Positions 23,957-34,300 of a DNA stretch of 44,971 bases are shown one piece after another. The stretch is taken from NCBI GenBank assembly GCA_016928235.1, contig JAFGLD010000167.1, positions 1 through 44,971 of the forward strand, read 5' to 3'. The first letter of the stretch is position 1. Each line of letters opens with the position of its first letter. The DNA comes from Anaerolineae bacterium (lineage in GTDB: Bacteria; Chloroflexota; Anaerolineae; Aggregatilineales; UBA3940). A model generated the notes under the pieces. It was not told where the DNA came from and searched no databases. It saw only the letters and a program-made list of their open reading frames with translations. Both the position numbers and the translations under genes were made by a program.

Positions 23957-26199
23957 GGAGCCTCCACAGTGATCGTCCCGATCGGGATAGCGTTTTCGGA
24001 GTAGGGGGAACCCTCAAGTGTCGTGGCAAGCGCGCGGGTATAGGCGGGGTCGGCGGCATCGTACATACCAACCAGGATGCGGTAGTCGCCCGGCGGCAGA
24101 TCGGCAGGCAGTTGTAGCGTATGGACGTCGGCGATCTGGCAGGACAGCCGCCACAGCCTGGTCGGGTAATCGTTACCGAGTGGTGGGGCATCGGCCTGGG
24201 CGACCATGATGTTGTTATCATCGACCAGGTGAACGAACACCGTCCAGTCGGTGGTGGTATCGGCGTGGCGGTTCCAGTATAGGGTAATGGGAACACTCTC
24301 GCCCGCGTGATAGATATCCCCCACTGTTTGGGCTCGGAAGCGGGCAAATCCGCCAAGCTCGGCCTGGATATCGGCGTCGTCCGGGAACACGCCCCGGCAG
24401 CCTCCCATGCCGCGCGGATAGGCTACCCCTGCCTCGACGATCACGCTGCCGAACGGGCTATCGTCGGCGCGGGTTGGCTCGAAGGACGGAAAGGATTCCG
24501 GTGACCAGACCCCGACTCCCACCTGCGCCCGTATGATGGTCGGCGTGTCGAAGTCCTGCTCCAGCTCGATAGAATAGGTGTCCTCGATAATATCGCCCGG
24601 CTGCATCTGAGTGGTAGGCAGTTTGCCGCCGCCCGGGTAAGTATCGATCTTACCGATTCCGGCGTAACCGCGCCCAAGCGCGTGGATAAATACACTGTAG
24701 TTTCGGTCGATTGGCTCGGTGGCGCGCCAGTAAAGCGTGACCGGCACGCGCCCGCCCTCCTCGACGGTGGGCAGATCGGTTCTGATGGCGATCAACTCCA
24801 GGCCATCAAAGTGTGCGCCGATAGGGATAGCGTCCTCCGGTACTTGCGTAACGATGGGAGGTGGGGCATAGGTCGGCGCGATGGCATGGAAGGGGATCGC
24901 TGCTGCAATGGCCAAAAGCGACGCATTAGCGACAATGGCGCACCAGCTCTGCCAACGTTTTGGCAAGAGGCTGAGCAATCCCAGCGCGGTCAGGATGCTC
25001 AGCGCCCCGATGGCCGGGAAGACCAACCGGCCCTGCGAGGCATAAGTTCGCAGTGTCCAGTTGATGACGCCGATGAAGACAACCACTGCCTGAATCGCCA
25101 ACAACCCCGGCAGCACGAGAGCTGTCCAGCTCTTTGTTCTCACGGTTCCGGCAACCCACCAAATCAGCCCGGCGACGGCGATAACCGAGAGCCCGGTGTA
25201 GAAGGTATACACACCAGGGTCGGCCAGGATGTTGACGGCCCCAAACAGCGCCCAATAGCTGACCCAGAAGCCGTACCATTCGTGACGCAGATCCCACAGG
25301 CTGATCTCCCGCCCGCCGGCCACGGCGACGTGGGTGTTCAGCCCCAGCAGCTCCCCGTAAAGGGTGATGTTGCGGAAGTACCACCAGCCCGATATGGCTA
25401 GGCAGGCGATTGCTATCGCCAATCCGGCAGCTATCATCTGACGCCACTCGCGCGTACGCCAGGCGTGGAAGAGAAGCACCAGCCCAATGATGGGCAACAG
25501 GGTCAGGCCGCTGATCTTGGTCAGGGTGGCCAATCCGGCGACAACGGCCAGGGTAATAACCCGGCGCGTAGTCAGGCCGTCCTGGAGGATACGCGCCAGG
25601 AGCAGCATGATCCAGGCGCTGAGAAGAACGGTCAGGTTGTCATTGTTGACCGATGCTGTGATGAACAGGAACATCGGGTTGAAGGCCACCAGCCCCATCG
25701 AAAGCCAGGCCAATGGGCGGTTATCGGGCCGGATGGTTTGCGCGAGCGCATAGACCAGGATGATGCTGCCGGTCCCCAGCAGGATGCTGAAAAAACGGAT
25801 CAGATGGACAGCCAGCACCGTTCCTTGCCAGGGGAAGGCTTCGGCCCCGGTATGGAGGATCATGTTCTTGTTATCAGGGTCGAGGGGAATGCCCAGTTTG
25901 GCATGTGGGTTCCACCGGTGGACATCGAGCAGGTCGCCGGTGTCGATCCAGGCGGTCAGCGCGGCGCTCATCAGGTAATAGAGCGGCGGCTGGCTGCCTT
26001 CCTGCTCCCACAGCGTCTCGACGCCCGGATGCTGTACCGGCAGCTCCCCGGTCACGCGGATATGATCGATGACCGGGTAGTGGAAGACCTCGTCAGAAGC
26101 TTCGAAGACCGGTGTGCTCAGACTGTAAAGGGTTGAAAGAGCCAGGAAGATTCCCGCGATGATGGCGGCTCCACCGTGTTGGCGAAAAAATGTGCTCAT
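23953..26199 (-). CDS. GT39-like membrane glycosyltransferase, paralogue B
   Basis: A 748-residue membrane protein. The N-terminal membrane helix is followed by STPVFEASDEVFHYP, which carries an acidic motif (FEASDE) in the first outer loop, as in GT-C enzymes of the GT39/ArnT/PMT type. QPPLYYLMSA and NPMFLFITASVNNDNL are further family marks. About ten membrane segments come before a C-terminal region of about 280 residues with beta-sandwich character (PVTLYWRATEPIDRNYSVFIH, repeated as PITLYWNRHADTTTDWTVFVH). It is closely related along its whole length to the preceding gene, which points to tandem duplication. Start and stop overlap neighbours by one and four bases. The sugar donor is probably a polyprenyl phosphate sugar. 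Confidence 0.85.
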   Translation of the reverse strand: MSTFFRQHGGAAIIAGIFLALSTLYSLSTPVFEASDEVFHYPVIDHIRVTGELPVQHPGVETLWEQEGSQPPLYYLMSAALTAWIDTGDLLDVHRWNPHAKLGIPLDPDNKNMILHTGAEAFPWQGTVLAVHLIRFFSILLGTGSIILVYALAQTIRPDNRPLAWLSMGLVAFNPMFLFITASVNNDNLTVLLSAWIMLLLARILQDGLTTRRVITLAVVAGLATLTKISGLTLLPIIGLVLLFHAWRTREWRQMIAAGLAIAIACLAISGWWYFRNITLYGELLGLNTHVAVAGGREISLWDLRHEWYGFWVSYWALFGAVNILADPGVYTFYTGLSVIAVAGLIWWVAGTVRTKSWTALVLPGLLAIQAVVVFIGVINWTLRTYASQGRLVFPAIGALSILTALGLLSLLPKRWQSWCAIVANASLLAIAAAIPFHAIAPTYAPPPIVTQVPEDAIPIGAHFDGLELIAIRTDLPTVEEGGRVPVTLYWRATEPIDRNYSVFIHALGRGYAGIGKIDTYPGGGKLPTTQMQPGDIIEDTYSIELEQDFDTPTIIRAQVGVGVWSPESFPSFEPTRADDSPFGSVIVEAGVAYPRGMGGCRGVFPDDADIQAELGGFARFRAQTVGDIYHAGESVPITLYWNRHADTTTDWTVFVHLVDDNNIMVAQADAPPLGNDYPTRLWRLSCQIADVHTLQLPADLPPGDYRILVGMYDAADPAYTRALATTLEGSPYSENAIPIGTITVEAP

Positions 26200-28460
26200 T
26201 ACCTCACCACCCCTATCCTGGTCAAGAGCAAAAAGTCGTCGGTCAAATTGCCGTCGCCGGTAATGCGCTGAAGACGATGCATGTCACCCATTTCGTCGGT
26301 CCAATACACGATGATGTGGACGTTGTAGAAGCCGGGTGGGGTATCCGGGAAGAGCGGCACATCCCATGTGTTCCGGACAACCTGATCCGGTTCCCATTCC
26401 GTTGTCTGCGCTGTTCCATCCATTAACCAATCGTCCCACTGCCCAAATTTATTGAATACCGGGTCAAAGATCTGGATCGATGCTGTGTAATTTCTGGTCG
26501 GATGGCTTGAGACACGCCAGTATAGCGTGAATATGGCGGTGTCACCAGGGCCGACGAGCCGCTCTTCCATTTCATAGCCGATCAGCTCCAGCTCGTTGTT
26601 GAAGTTGACGCTGATGGGGTTGGGGACATCGGTATCTTCTCTGCCGGACAGCAGGCTCACCTGACCCAGCTTCAGTGTATCTGTTGAGTCCTCAGAGATT
26701 TGCATGCGCTGCCCGCTATCCAGATCGTAGATGCCGATATAGACATCGAGTGTCTCAGGCGTGTAAGCCGTTTCACTGATCGTCACCACATAGGCATCGG
26801 TCCAGCGCAGGCCGGGGGCGAGATCGGCGGTGGCGATCAAGCCCAGGCCGGGGTAGGTGTCGCGTTGGGCAACAATCAGCCTGGTGCTGTCCTGTAGATG
26901 GACAAAGATGCTCCAGTTCCGATCCATTGGCGAGAGGCTTTCCCAGTACAGGGTCAGGCGTGCTTTGCCGCCGGGAGAGGTCTCGGATGTGTCCAGATCG
27001 TAGCCCAGCAGCCGCATGGCAGGCATCGATGTGTCCGGCGGCGTGAAATCGGTTGAGGGGCCGGAGGGCGATAAACCCGGTTGGAAATCGACTTGGTAGT
27101 GAGGGGCGATCCAGGCAAATGGGGCGATGGTTGCCAACACTGCCATCGATGCCACTATCAGGCCGCCGGCCACTCTTCCCCATCGATCCGGCAGCCAGGC
27201 GACGAGCCCGGCCACGAACCATAAGCTCAAGACGCTGATGGCCGCGAAGACCAATCGTCCCTGTGAGGCAAGCGTGTAGCGCGTCCAGCCCGTAGCCAGC
27301 GGCACAGCCACACAAGGTATCCAAAGCAGGGACAAGAGGGTCGGTACCCAGGCCTCCAGGCTCCTTTCTTCCTGTCGGGCCTTGATCGCCAACACGAGAA
27401 TGATGCCGGGGATGCTCAAGATGGCCATTGTATTGAGTGTCGTATAGAGCCAATCGGGCATCGGCACGCTGACCCCGCCGAACAATCCCCAGTAGCTCGC
27501 CATAAAGCCGGCGCGTTCGCCCCATAGCTGTGCCGGTGATGCCGGGGGAGAGCGTCGCCCGACGATATCCAGGAAGACATTCAGCCCTGTCAGATCGCCA
27601 TACAGTTGCCAGTTACGCCAGTACCACCATCCTGCAATGGCAGTGGCCAACCCGATGATAATGGGGCCTTCGATGAAGAAGGTTTGCCATCGGCGCCGGC
27701 GCCAGGCAGCATAGGCCATGCCGAGCCCGGCCAGCCCGAACAGACCGAGTGTGCTCTGTTTGCTGAGCGCAGCCAGACCCAGAATGATCCCCAGTGTGAT
27801 TGCCCAACGGAAGGTTGATTTGTCCGTATCGGCCCGGCGAACGATGCGAAGCACCAACCACACGGCGACAGTCGCCAGCAGGACCGACAAGTTGTCGTTG
27901 TTGATCGAGCCGCTGATGAAAGTGAACATGGGCGTGAAGGCAGCGACGGCGGCGCCGGCCAGGGCCAGCCACAGTTTGTTCGGAAAGACCTCCTCGCCGA
28001 TCCGGTACGTAAAATAGACTGTTCCGGTACTGAATAAGACGGAGAGGAAGCGAACAATGTGCACTGCCAGCGTCGTCCCCTGCCATGGCCAGGCTTCTTT
28101 GCCGGCATTGTGAACGACGATGTTGTTGTTGCCGTCCTCAGTGATGATACCGTTATCGGCGTGCGGGTTGAGCCGCCGTACCTCATCGATATCGGAGGTG
28201 TCGATCCAGAAGGTCGAGAGCGCGCCGAGAGCATAATAGAGCGGTGGCTGGCTGCCTTCCTGTCGCCAGGGGCCCGGGTTTGCCGGATCTTGTACCGGTA
28301 GGCCATTCCCGTCGGCCAATGTTTTGACCATTGGGTAATGCCACAGCTCATCGGAAGCTTCGAAGAGTGGTGTGACGATGCTGTAAGTACCTGCCAGCAG
28401 CATAAACGCGATGAGTAGCAGGGGCAGCAGTCGATGGTGAGTGGCGAGTGATGAGTTCAT
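26199..28460 (-). CDS. GT39-like membrane glycosyltransferase, paralogue A
   Basis: A 753-residue membrane protein with the same plan as its downstream neighbour: TPLFEASDELWHYP in the first outer loop, QEGSQPPLYYALGAL, then FTPMFTFISGSINNDNLSV, around ten membrane segments, and a C-terminal beta-rich part with two copies of a LTLYWESLSPMDRNWSIFVH-like segment. The FEASDE acidic motif is the probable catalytic site. Stop and next start share one A (TAATG). It begins three bases after the GT4 gene and has no strong ribosome site of its own, so it depends on coupling. Two adjacent copies suggest two different acceptor positions on one glycan or glycoprotein, which is inference. Confidence 0.85.
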   Translation of the reverse strand: MNSSLATHHRLLPLLLIAFMLLAGTYSIVTPLFEASDELWHYPMVKTLADGNGLPVQDPANPGPWRQEGSQPPLYYALGALSTFWIDTSDIDEVRRLNPHADNGIITEDGNNNIVVHNAGKEAWPWQGTTLAVHIVRFLSVLFSTGTVYFTYRIGEEVFPNKLWLALAGAAVAAFTPMFTFISGSINNDNLSVLLATVAVWLVLRIVRRADTDKSTFRWAITLGIILGLAALSKQSTLGLFGLAGLGMAYAAWRRRRWQTFFIEGPIIIGLATAIAGWWYWRNWQLYGDLTGLNVFLDIVGRRSPPASPAQLWGERAGFMASYWGLFGGVSVPMPDWLYTTLNTMAILSIPGIILVLAIKARQEERSLEAWVPTLLSLLWIPCVAVPLATGWTRYTLASQGRLVFAAISVLSLWFVAGLVAWLPDRWGRVAGGLIVASMAVLATIAPFAWIAPHYQVDFQPGLSPSGPSTDFTPPDTSMPAMRLLGYDLDTSETSPGGKARLTLYWESLSPMDRNWSIFVHLQDSTRLIVAQRDTYPGLGLIATADLAPGLRWTDAYVVTISETAYTPETLDVYIGIYDLDSGQRMQISEDSTDTLKLGQVSLLSGREDTDVPNPISVNFNNELELIGYEMEERLVGPGDTAIFTLYWRVSSHPTRNYTASIQIFDPVFNKFGQWDDWLMDGTAQTTEWEPDQVVRNTWDVPLFPDTPPGFYNVHIIVYWTDEMGDMHRLQRITGDGNLTDDFLLLTRIGVVR

Positions 28461-28463
28461 AAG

Positions 28464-29606
28464 TCAAATGCCGAATGTCTTGAAGAAATCGATTGTCTTA
28501 CGGGCAATGCTATCCCATCCGAACTGTTTGGCGGCCAACGCGGCAGCCTGTTCGAGCATCTGCCTGCGTCCCGGATCTTTCCACAGCGCGAGAAGCGTGC
28601 CGGCTAATGCTTCAGGGTTATCAGCGGCAACCATTTCGACGGCATTGGCCAGCTCAGGAACGCTCTCTTCGGATTGAGTCGTGACGATGGCCCGACCGTG
28701 CGCCAGTGCCGTCATCAACGTCGAGCGGCGCAGCGATGCGCCATCCAGGTAGGGTAGGGCGACCAGGTCACTGTCGTGGAAGCAGGCGCTCACTTCGGTG
28801 TTATCGACGAAGCCTGTCCAGTGGATGCGGCCTGCCAGATCGTGTTGGGCGATCAAGGCATCGACCTGCGCGGCATAGTTGGCGTTGGTCGGATCGCTGT
28901 CCCCCTGGCGCCCACCGATCATGAGCAGGTGAGCCGGAATGCCTTGTTCGATGAGCTGTTTGAGCGCGCTGAGCAAAACGAGACCGCCCTTGCTGTGGTT
29001 TAAGAACCCAAAGTAGCTGATGAGAAGATCGCCGGGTTTGATGCCCAATGCGGCACGCCTGGCCTGCCGGTCGTAACCGGTGGGTACACTTCCGTCAATA
29101 CTGCTCCCGATCGGGATGCGATGTACATGCCGGACATGCCACTGCCGCAGTGTGCTCTCGTCGTCATGGTTGGTGGTGATCACCCCGTCAGCCCGGCGGG
29201 CGAGTTGCCTGACGATCCACCGGCGTATCGGGCCGGCCTTGGGAAACAGGTAAGGCACACGCAGATCGTGGAAGGTGACCACAACGGGGATTGACCGGAT
29301 GCTCCCCGGCAGCCAGTGGATCGACGGATGCATGTTAAAGGCAGCTGTCTGAAACTGGACATCGATCACATCGAGCCGCTTCTCGGCAGCCCATGCCTTG
29401 ATCGCGGCGTTGGTCGGCCAGCCCCATTTGCCGCTGACAATCGGTGACACATCGATGCCCGGCTCGCCGGCATTTTGGGCTTGCCGCCGCGTAAACACGT
29501 AAATATCGTGACCCTGCCTGACCATCTCCTCGGCCAGCGAGCGGGTGACATCCCCGATGCCGCCTTCCATGGGAGGATACTCCCCCGTCACAAACCCAAC
29601 GCGCAT
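28464..29606 (-). CDS. Glycosyltransferase family 4 protein
   Basis: A 380-residue cytoplasmic GT-B glycosyltransferase. The N-terminal MRVGFVTGEYPPMEGGIGDVT loop binds the acceptor side; VVTFHDLRVPYLFP and DGVITTNHDDESTLRQW lie in the first Rossmann half. The donor half contains LLISYFGFLNHSKGG, LLMIGG and IHWTGFVDNTEV. The last part (FHDSDLVALPYLDGASLRRSTLM) takes the place of the usual E-x7-E motif; there are serines and an arginine where many members have glutamate, so donor binding may be atypical. ATG 29606 has AAGGGAG eight bases upstream. The start lies three bases after the GT2 stop, in the same polysaccharide operon. Confidence 0.9.
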   Translation of the reverse strand: MRVGFVTGEYPPMEGGIGDVTRSLAEEMVRQGHDIYVFTRRQAQNAGEPGIDVSPIVSGKWGWPTNAAIKAWAAEKRLDVIDVQFQTAAFNMHPSIHWLPGSIRSIPVVVTFHDLRVPYLFPKAGPIRRWIVRQLARRADGVITTNHDDESTLRQWHVRHVHRIPIGSSIDGSVPTGYDRQARRAALGIKPGDLLISYFGFLNHSKGGLVLLSALKQLIEQGIPAHLLMIGGRQGDSDPTNANYAAQVDALIAQHDLAGRIHWTGFVDNTEVSACFHDSDLVALPYLDGASLRRSTLMTALAHGRAIVTTQSEESVPELANAVEMVAADNPEALAGTLLALWKDPGRRQMLEQAAALAAKQFGWDSIARKTIDFFKTFGI

Positions 29607-29609
29607 GAA

Positions 29610-30560
29610 CTACGCTCCCTTTAATCCGGAACGTAATACTTGCCAGTATGTCTTGACACGTTCCTGCCGCATTGCCCTTTTATGCCCCAGTAATCCTTTG
29701 GCAGCTTCGATAATCAATTGAGTGGCATAGCCGGCCAGTAGAAAAAGGCGTAAGACACCAGCTATCAGATTGCCGTGATACTTGCGAAAGTATCGGATTT
29801 TGCTGTTCTGGAAGCGCATGTGTGTCTGCGCGATGACCTGTTCGCTGCTTTTGCCGCCGTAGTGGACGATCTGTGCTTGTGGATAGTAGACGATCTCCCA
29901 GCCGGCTAATTTGATGCGTCGCTGCCAGTCCAGCTCTTCCGAATACATGAAGAATCCTTCGTCAAACCCGCCAACCTGCTCTACGGCTTCCCGGCGGGCA
30001 ACGAGGGCAGCTCCATGCAGCCAATCGACTGTTGTTGTCTCTGCGTCGGACCTGTCCCGCATGTAGTATCGATCCAACACTGCGCGGGGCGCGATGGATT
30101 GGAGCCAGGTGCTCTCGAAGAAGGCCGTCCCCAGGGTCGGGAAGCGCCGGCGCGATGATTGCACCGAGCCGTCTTCGTTGAGGAGCTGTGGGCCGATCAC
30201 GCCGACTTGCGGATGGGCGTCCAGATAATCGATCATGCCGGATATCGCCGAACCGATCACCCTGGTATCCGGGTTGAGCAGAAACACATAGCGCCCCTGG
30301 CCGGCTTCCAATCCAATGTTATTGCCCTTAGCGTACCCGGCGTTGTACCCCGGCTCGATCAGCCTGACCCAGGGAAACTTCTCTTGCACCATCTGGGGAG
30401 TATCATCTGATGATAGCGAGTCAACGACGATGACCTCGGTGTTCAGGGAATTGGCTGCCGAGCCTGCCCCTCCCTCAAACCTGGCCCGGATCGATTCCAG
30501 GCAGATATCAAGAAGGTCGCGCACATTGTAGCTGACGATGATAATGGATAGGTCGACCAT
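29610..30560 (-). CDS. Glycosyltransferase family 2 protein, rhamnosyltransferase-like
   Basis: A 316-residue inverting GT-A enzyme. It begins MVDLSIIIVSYNVRDLLDICL; the nucleotide-binding DxD region is VFLLNPDTRV, followed by GVIGPQLLNEDGSVQSS and DWLHGAALVARREA, then the catalytic-base segment GFFMYSEELDWQRRIKLAGW. These blocks match the WcaA/rhamnosyltransferase type. ATG 30560 is chosen because AAGGA lies just upstream and the domain begins there; an open frame continues upstream but runs into a palindromic repeat. It is the first gene of the glycosyltransferase run that ends with the O-antigen ligase-like gene. GDP-D-rhamnose made by the gmd/rmd pair at 42-44 kb is a possible donor, but this is inference. 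Confidence 0.9.
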   Translation of the reverse strand: MVDLSIIIVSYNVRDLLDICLESIRARFEGGAGSAANSLNTEVIVVDSLSSDDTPQMVQEKFPWVRLIEPGYNAGYAKGNNIGLEAGQGRYVFLLNPDTRVIGSAISGMIDYLDAHPQVGVIGPQLLNEDGSVQSSRRRFPTLGTAFFESTWLQSIAPRAVLDRYYMRDRSDAETTTVDWLHGAALVARREAVEQVGGFDEGFFMYSEELDWQRRIKLAGWEIVYYPQAQIVHYGGKSSEQVIAQTHMRFQNSKIRYFRKYHGNLIAGVLRLFLLAGYATQLIIEAAKGLLGHKRAMRQERVKTYWQVLRSGLKGA

Positions 30561-31354
30561 GCTGTCCTTGTGAGTGCTAGTATTTCGGGGCGTAAGTAAA
30601 CCCATAGTTATGGCTTGCTCCGAAATACTTAAACAGTTGGGCATGAAAGGCATCTCTACATACGGGTTTATTTGCGCCCAACTGTGCTAGTGTTTCGCGG
30701 CAGAAGTAAACCCATCGTTGGTGGCTGTGCTGCGAGACGCTCAGGCAACTGGACAGGTTCACTCCGGGTCTATTGGTGCCCAACCGCACCGGGTACCAAA
30801 ATGCGTGGATAGAGTACCGTTCTACCCACAAAAATGCCAATTGACGCCTGTTTCTTTACAAGGATTGCATTCCAAATCTGCCGGGTGGTTCTGGTAAAGT
30901 CGCTGCAAATCGGATAGGTGGGGCTTGCGATATTATCTGGTCAGGCGGAGTGTCGTTTTTCGTTTGAAACACAGGTGCCCCGCCGCGATCCAGGCCGGCC
31001 CTGCTCCTATCGCTCTCCCCACCGATTGGCGCTCATCCCGGCCGGCGCGTATCGTGTCGAGCAAGGTCATCCACTTGATTCGCGTCTGAGCTTTTAGGGG
31101 GTGTATCCTATCGTCTTCCGGGGGTCCTCCTGGCGTTCTCCTTTCATCCTCCCAGTTTCACGCATAGTTTGGCGTGTCCCAGTGAGGGCAGTGCCCCAAC
31201 TTCCCGCTTATCCTCCCCACCGCATCGATGCCGGAATAGTCCCGCGTCTCAACAACAGTCTTTGTCTTTCATCGCCGCTGATGGGGTAGCGATACAATCG
31301 GCAATCAGCAATCGAGATGGCTCGATCCAATGGTACAACTACTGACTACTTCGG
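30561..31354. other. Intergenic region with tandem palindromic repeats
   Basis: The first 230 bases hold two repeat units described separately. From about 30790 to 31354 I see no gene, tRNA or convincing hairpin. The promoter of the glycosyltransferase operon should lie in or before the repeats. Confidence 0.5.
30577..30786. repeat. Two tandem compound palindromic units (copies B and C)
   Basis: Unit 1 (30577-30685) has AGTATTTCG (30579-30587) paired with CGAAATACT (30621-30629), then ACAGTTGGGC (30633-30642) paired perfectly with GCCCAACTGT (30676-30685). Unit 2 (30687-30786) repeats the order in a decayed form: CTAGTGTTTCG at 30687-30697, a GCGAGACGCT partner at 30732-30741, and a GCCCAACCG end at 30778-30786. 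Both contain AAGTAAACCCAT. The first half matches copy A at 13216-13270. Confidence 0.75.
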
Positions 31355-34300
31355 CTATGAGTGATATTTCATAGGTACCCGTGAACTGGCCAATGATTTG
31401 AGTGCTGCCAGCAAAGCTCCGGCAATCTCGGCCAGGGGGCGCTTTTCCTCGAACGGCTCATCTTCTGACAGTGTAATACCCTGCTCGGCCAGTAGCTCCA
31501 ACGCATGATCTCTGTCGCCTTGAGTTGTTGCCGGGTGTTGGGCCGCTGTCATGAGCAGATCGATACCCGTTTCCTGTAGGCCGTGATCGAGAAGTAAGAC
31601 TGCGCCTCCAATCAGGATGTCCAGTAGAATATATGGAGCATCTATCATCAAAGCAATGTTCGCCCCCTCAATGAGGGACTGACAGGCGGCTTTCTCATTG
31701 CCCAATCCATGGTAGGCCAACCCCAGCCATTTCAGGCCGCTGGCCAGCCTTGGCCGGTCATCTGTCTGGCGCATCAAAGCTATTCCTGCCTGGCACTTGT
31801 TGACTGCCTGTTCATAGCTTCCCTGGCGCACATGTATTGTGCCTAGGTTAGTGAACGCTAACGCTTTTGTGCGCAATGTCCCTGTCTCCTCGCTCAGAGG
31901 CAGGACTTGCTCATAATAATACTCTGCGGCCTCCCAGTTTTTCATGATGTGGTGCAATGTACCCAGACTGTTCAGGAATTTGACCATGTTCGGCCGGTAG
32001 CCTTCCTTGTGGCAGAGTGCTAATCCCTCCTCCAGTACACGCAGGGCTGACTGGTAATCACCTGTATTCATATGCGCAAGGCCAAGGTTACCCAGTAACG
32101 CATAACTCTCGCTCTGGCGGCCAAGCTCTCGGTAGATGGCGATGCTTTCCCGGAAACATGCCTTGGCTGCCTCGTGATCTTCAGCGTAGATCATGTAGAC
32201 TCCACCCAAAACGTTGACGGCAAATGCCAGCGCCCTGGATGCCCCTTGCGGGCGCAGTATATCAATGCTTTTTTGTGCCAATCGCCGTGCTTCCTGATTA
32301 TTGCCAAGTTCTATTTGACAGGCGCCACTAAAAGCCAGGGAACGGCCCAACACGTGTTGGGCCTCGATCGTCCTTGTCGCTGGGGCCTGCTCTGATAGTC
32401 TCTCTACCACCTGGTCAATGGCAGCGATTCCTTCCTGAAACCACCCCCGAGCCTCATAGAGATAAAATAGCGGCAGCATTATCTGGTCAATGGCGGCCAG
32501 ATCCAGATGAGCAACAGCCCACTGCCAGGCTGCACGTATATTGCCCAGCTCAGAGCTTATCGCATGGAGGACTGCCAGATAGTCTCTCCTGCCCAAGGCA
32601 TCCTCCTGGCATTTCATAAATCTGGCATAGTAGGCCAGGTAAGAGGTCCGAACGGCGCTCTGTCTGTCCGGCTCACAAGCCAGTTTATCGGCTGCGTACT
32701 GCCGCAGGTTCTCATGGATCTCATAGCGGGCGGCTTTGTCTTCCTCGGCTACCACCATGACCAGCAGTGATTTGGCAATCAGGCGGCTGATAATGGGGAG
32801 ATCGGCACCGGCTACCTCATGAGCCGCCTCCAGCGAGAAGCTGCCTCGAAAGATAGACAGGGCAGCAAAAGCGGCCTGCTCATCAGCGCTCAGGAGCTGC
32901 CATGAGTGATCGAACACTGCCCGGAGGCTACGATGACGCTCAGGGACATCGCGCCAGGTGGTGGTCAGAATGTCCAGGTTCTGTTCCACCTCTGCGGCAA
33001 TCTGAGTACACGAGGCCACCGGCAGCAGCGCGGTAGCCAGTTCAATCCCCAATGGAGATCCCCCTAGCGCACGGCACAGGCGTGATACCCCTATCTCCTG
33101 CCCTCGCAGCACAAACCCGCTCTTCTGATGCTTTGCGCTCTGGACAAAGTGCTCTACTGCGCCATAGTGCTCAAGTTGCGCAGAATTGTCTATTCCCTCG
33201 GGTGGAACAGATAGCCCCTCAACTACAAATACCCATTCGGCCTGCAAGTCCAGTTTCTCACGCGAGGTCACGATGATCTTGACCTCTGGAGCGCCATGTA
33301 GGATATCAACAACCAGTTCAGCACCGGGTATGAGGTGCTCAAAGCCATCCAATACCATCAACACTTCTTGCCTGGCCAGGGCATCAATCAGCTGCTCGCG
33401 GGGTGATGTGGAGCCTGAGAACTGAATGTCCATCGCTTCAGCCACGGCTGTAACGAGGAACTCAGGTTGGGAAACTGAGACCAGTGGTACATAGGTAACG
33501 CCGTCGAGAAACTCATGCACATGCCGGACGGCCAGCTCACAAGACAGGCGTGTTTTGCCGATACCACCCGGCCCTACCAGACTGATGAGCCGGCAATGTG
33601 GGTCGTGGATATGGCTTTCCAGTATGTCCAGTTCAGTCTGGCGTCCAACCAGTTGATGAGGAGCCGTTGGGAGATTGTGCCGACGGATAGATGTACGGGC
33701 TTTCTGAATGCGCTCATAGAGGAACACAGTCTCGGGGGTAGGGGACACACCCAGCTCCTCTTCGAGCACCCGGCGGCAGGTTTCATACTGAGCCAGGGCG
33801 GCTTCGTATTTCCCTTGTCGGACCAGGCTGACCATCATCTGGCGATATGATATCTCTCGCCAGGGTTCAATATGCAGCGTTCGCATAGCATAATCGGTTG
33901 CCTGGTCCCATTTGCTCTGGAGTATGTAATGTTCCGTCAACTTATCAAGCACAGAAAGATGCAGCTGCCGGCAGCGATCTCGCTCACGGTTGATCCAGTT
34001 TTCTATCTCCGGAGCGCCATCCACATAGAGACCATCAAGGAAATCTCCGCATATGAGCGATATGGCCTCTTCGAGCTCGGCAATGCCGGCATCCTGCCGC
34101 TCGGCGATTTTCTGAAACGTCAGAACATCGACCCAATGAGGATAGCCGGCCTCAAGAGAGATGGTTTTGTTCGTGGCTGAAAGGCAGCCCGGAAGAACCT
34201 GTTGGATGTCGTACAGCGCCTGGGAGAGATTGGCCCGGCCTCTCTGTTCTGGAAGCTCTTCCCACAGCAGGAAGGCCAATTTTTCACGGGCATGAGGGCG

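Noticed and set aside
26199..28351. Long antisense and alternative frames inside the glycosyltransferase genes
   Set aside because: They are shadows of the true frames and lack ribosome sites and family likeness.
31101..31289. Plus-strand open frame of 62 codons before the SARP-type gene's end
   Set aside because: No upstream ribosome site and a composition unlike a protein.
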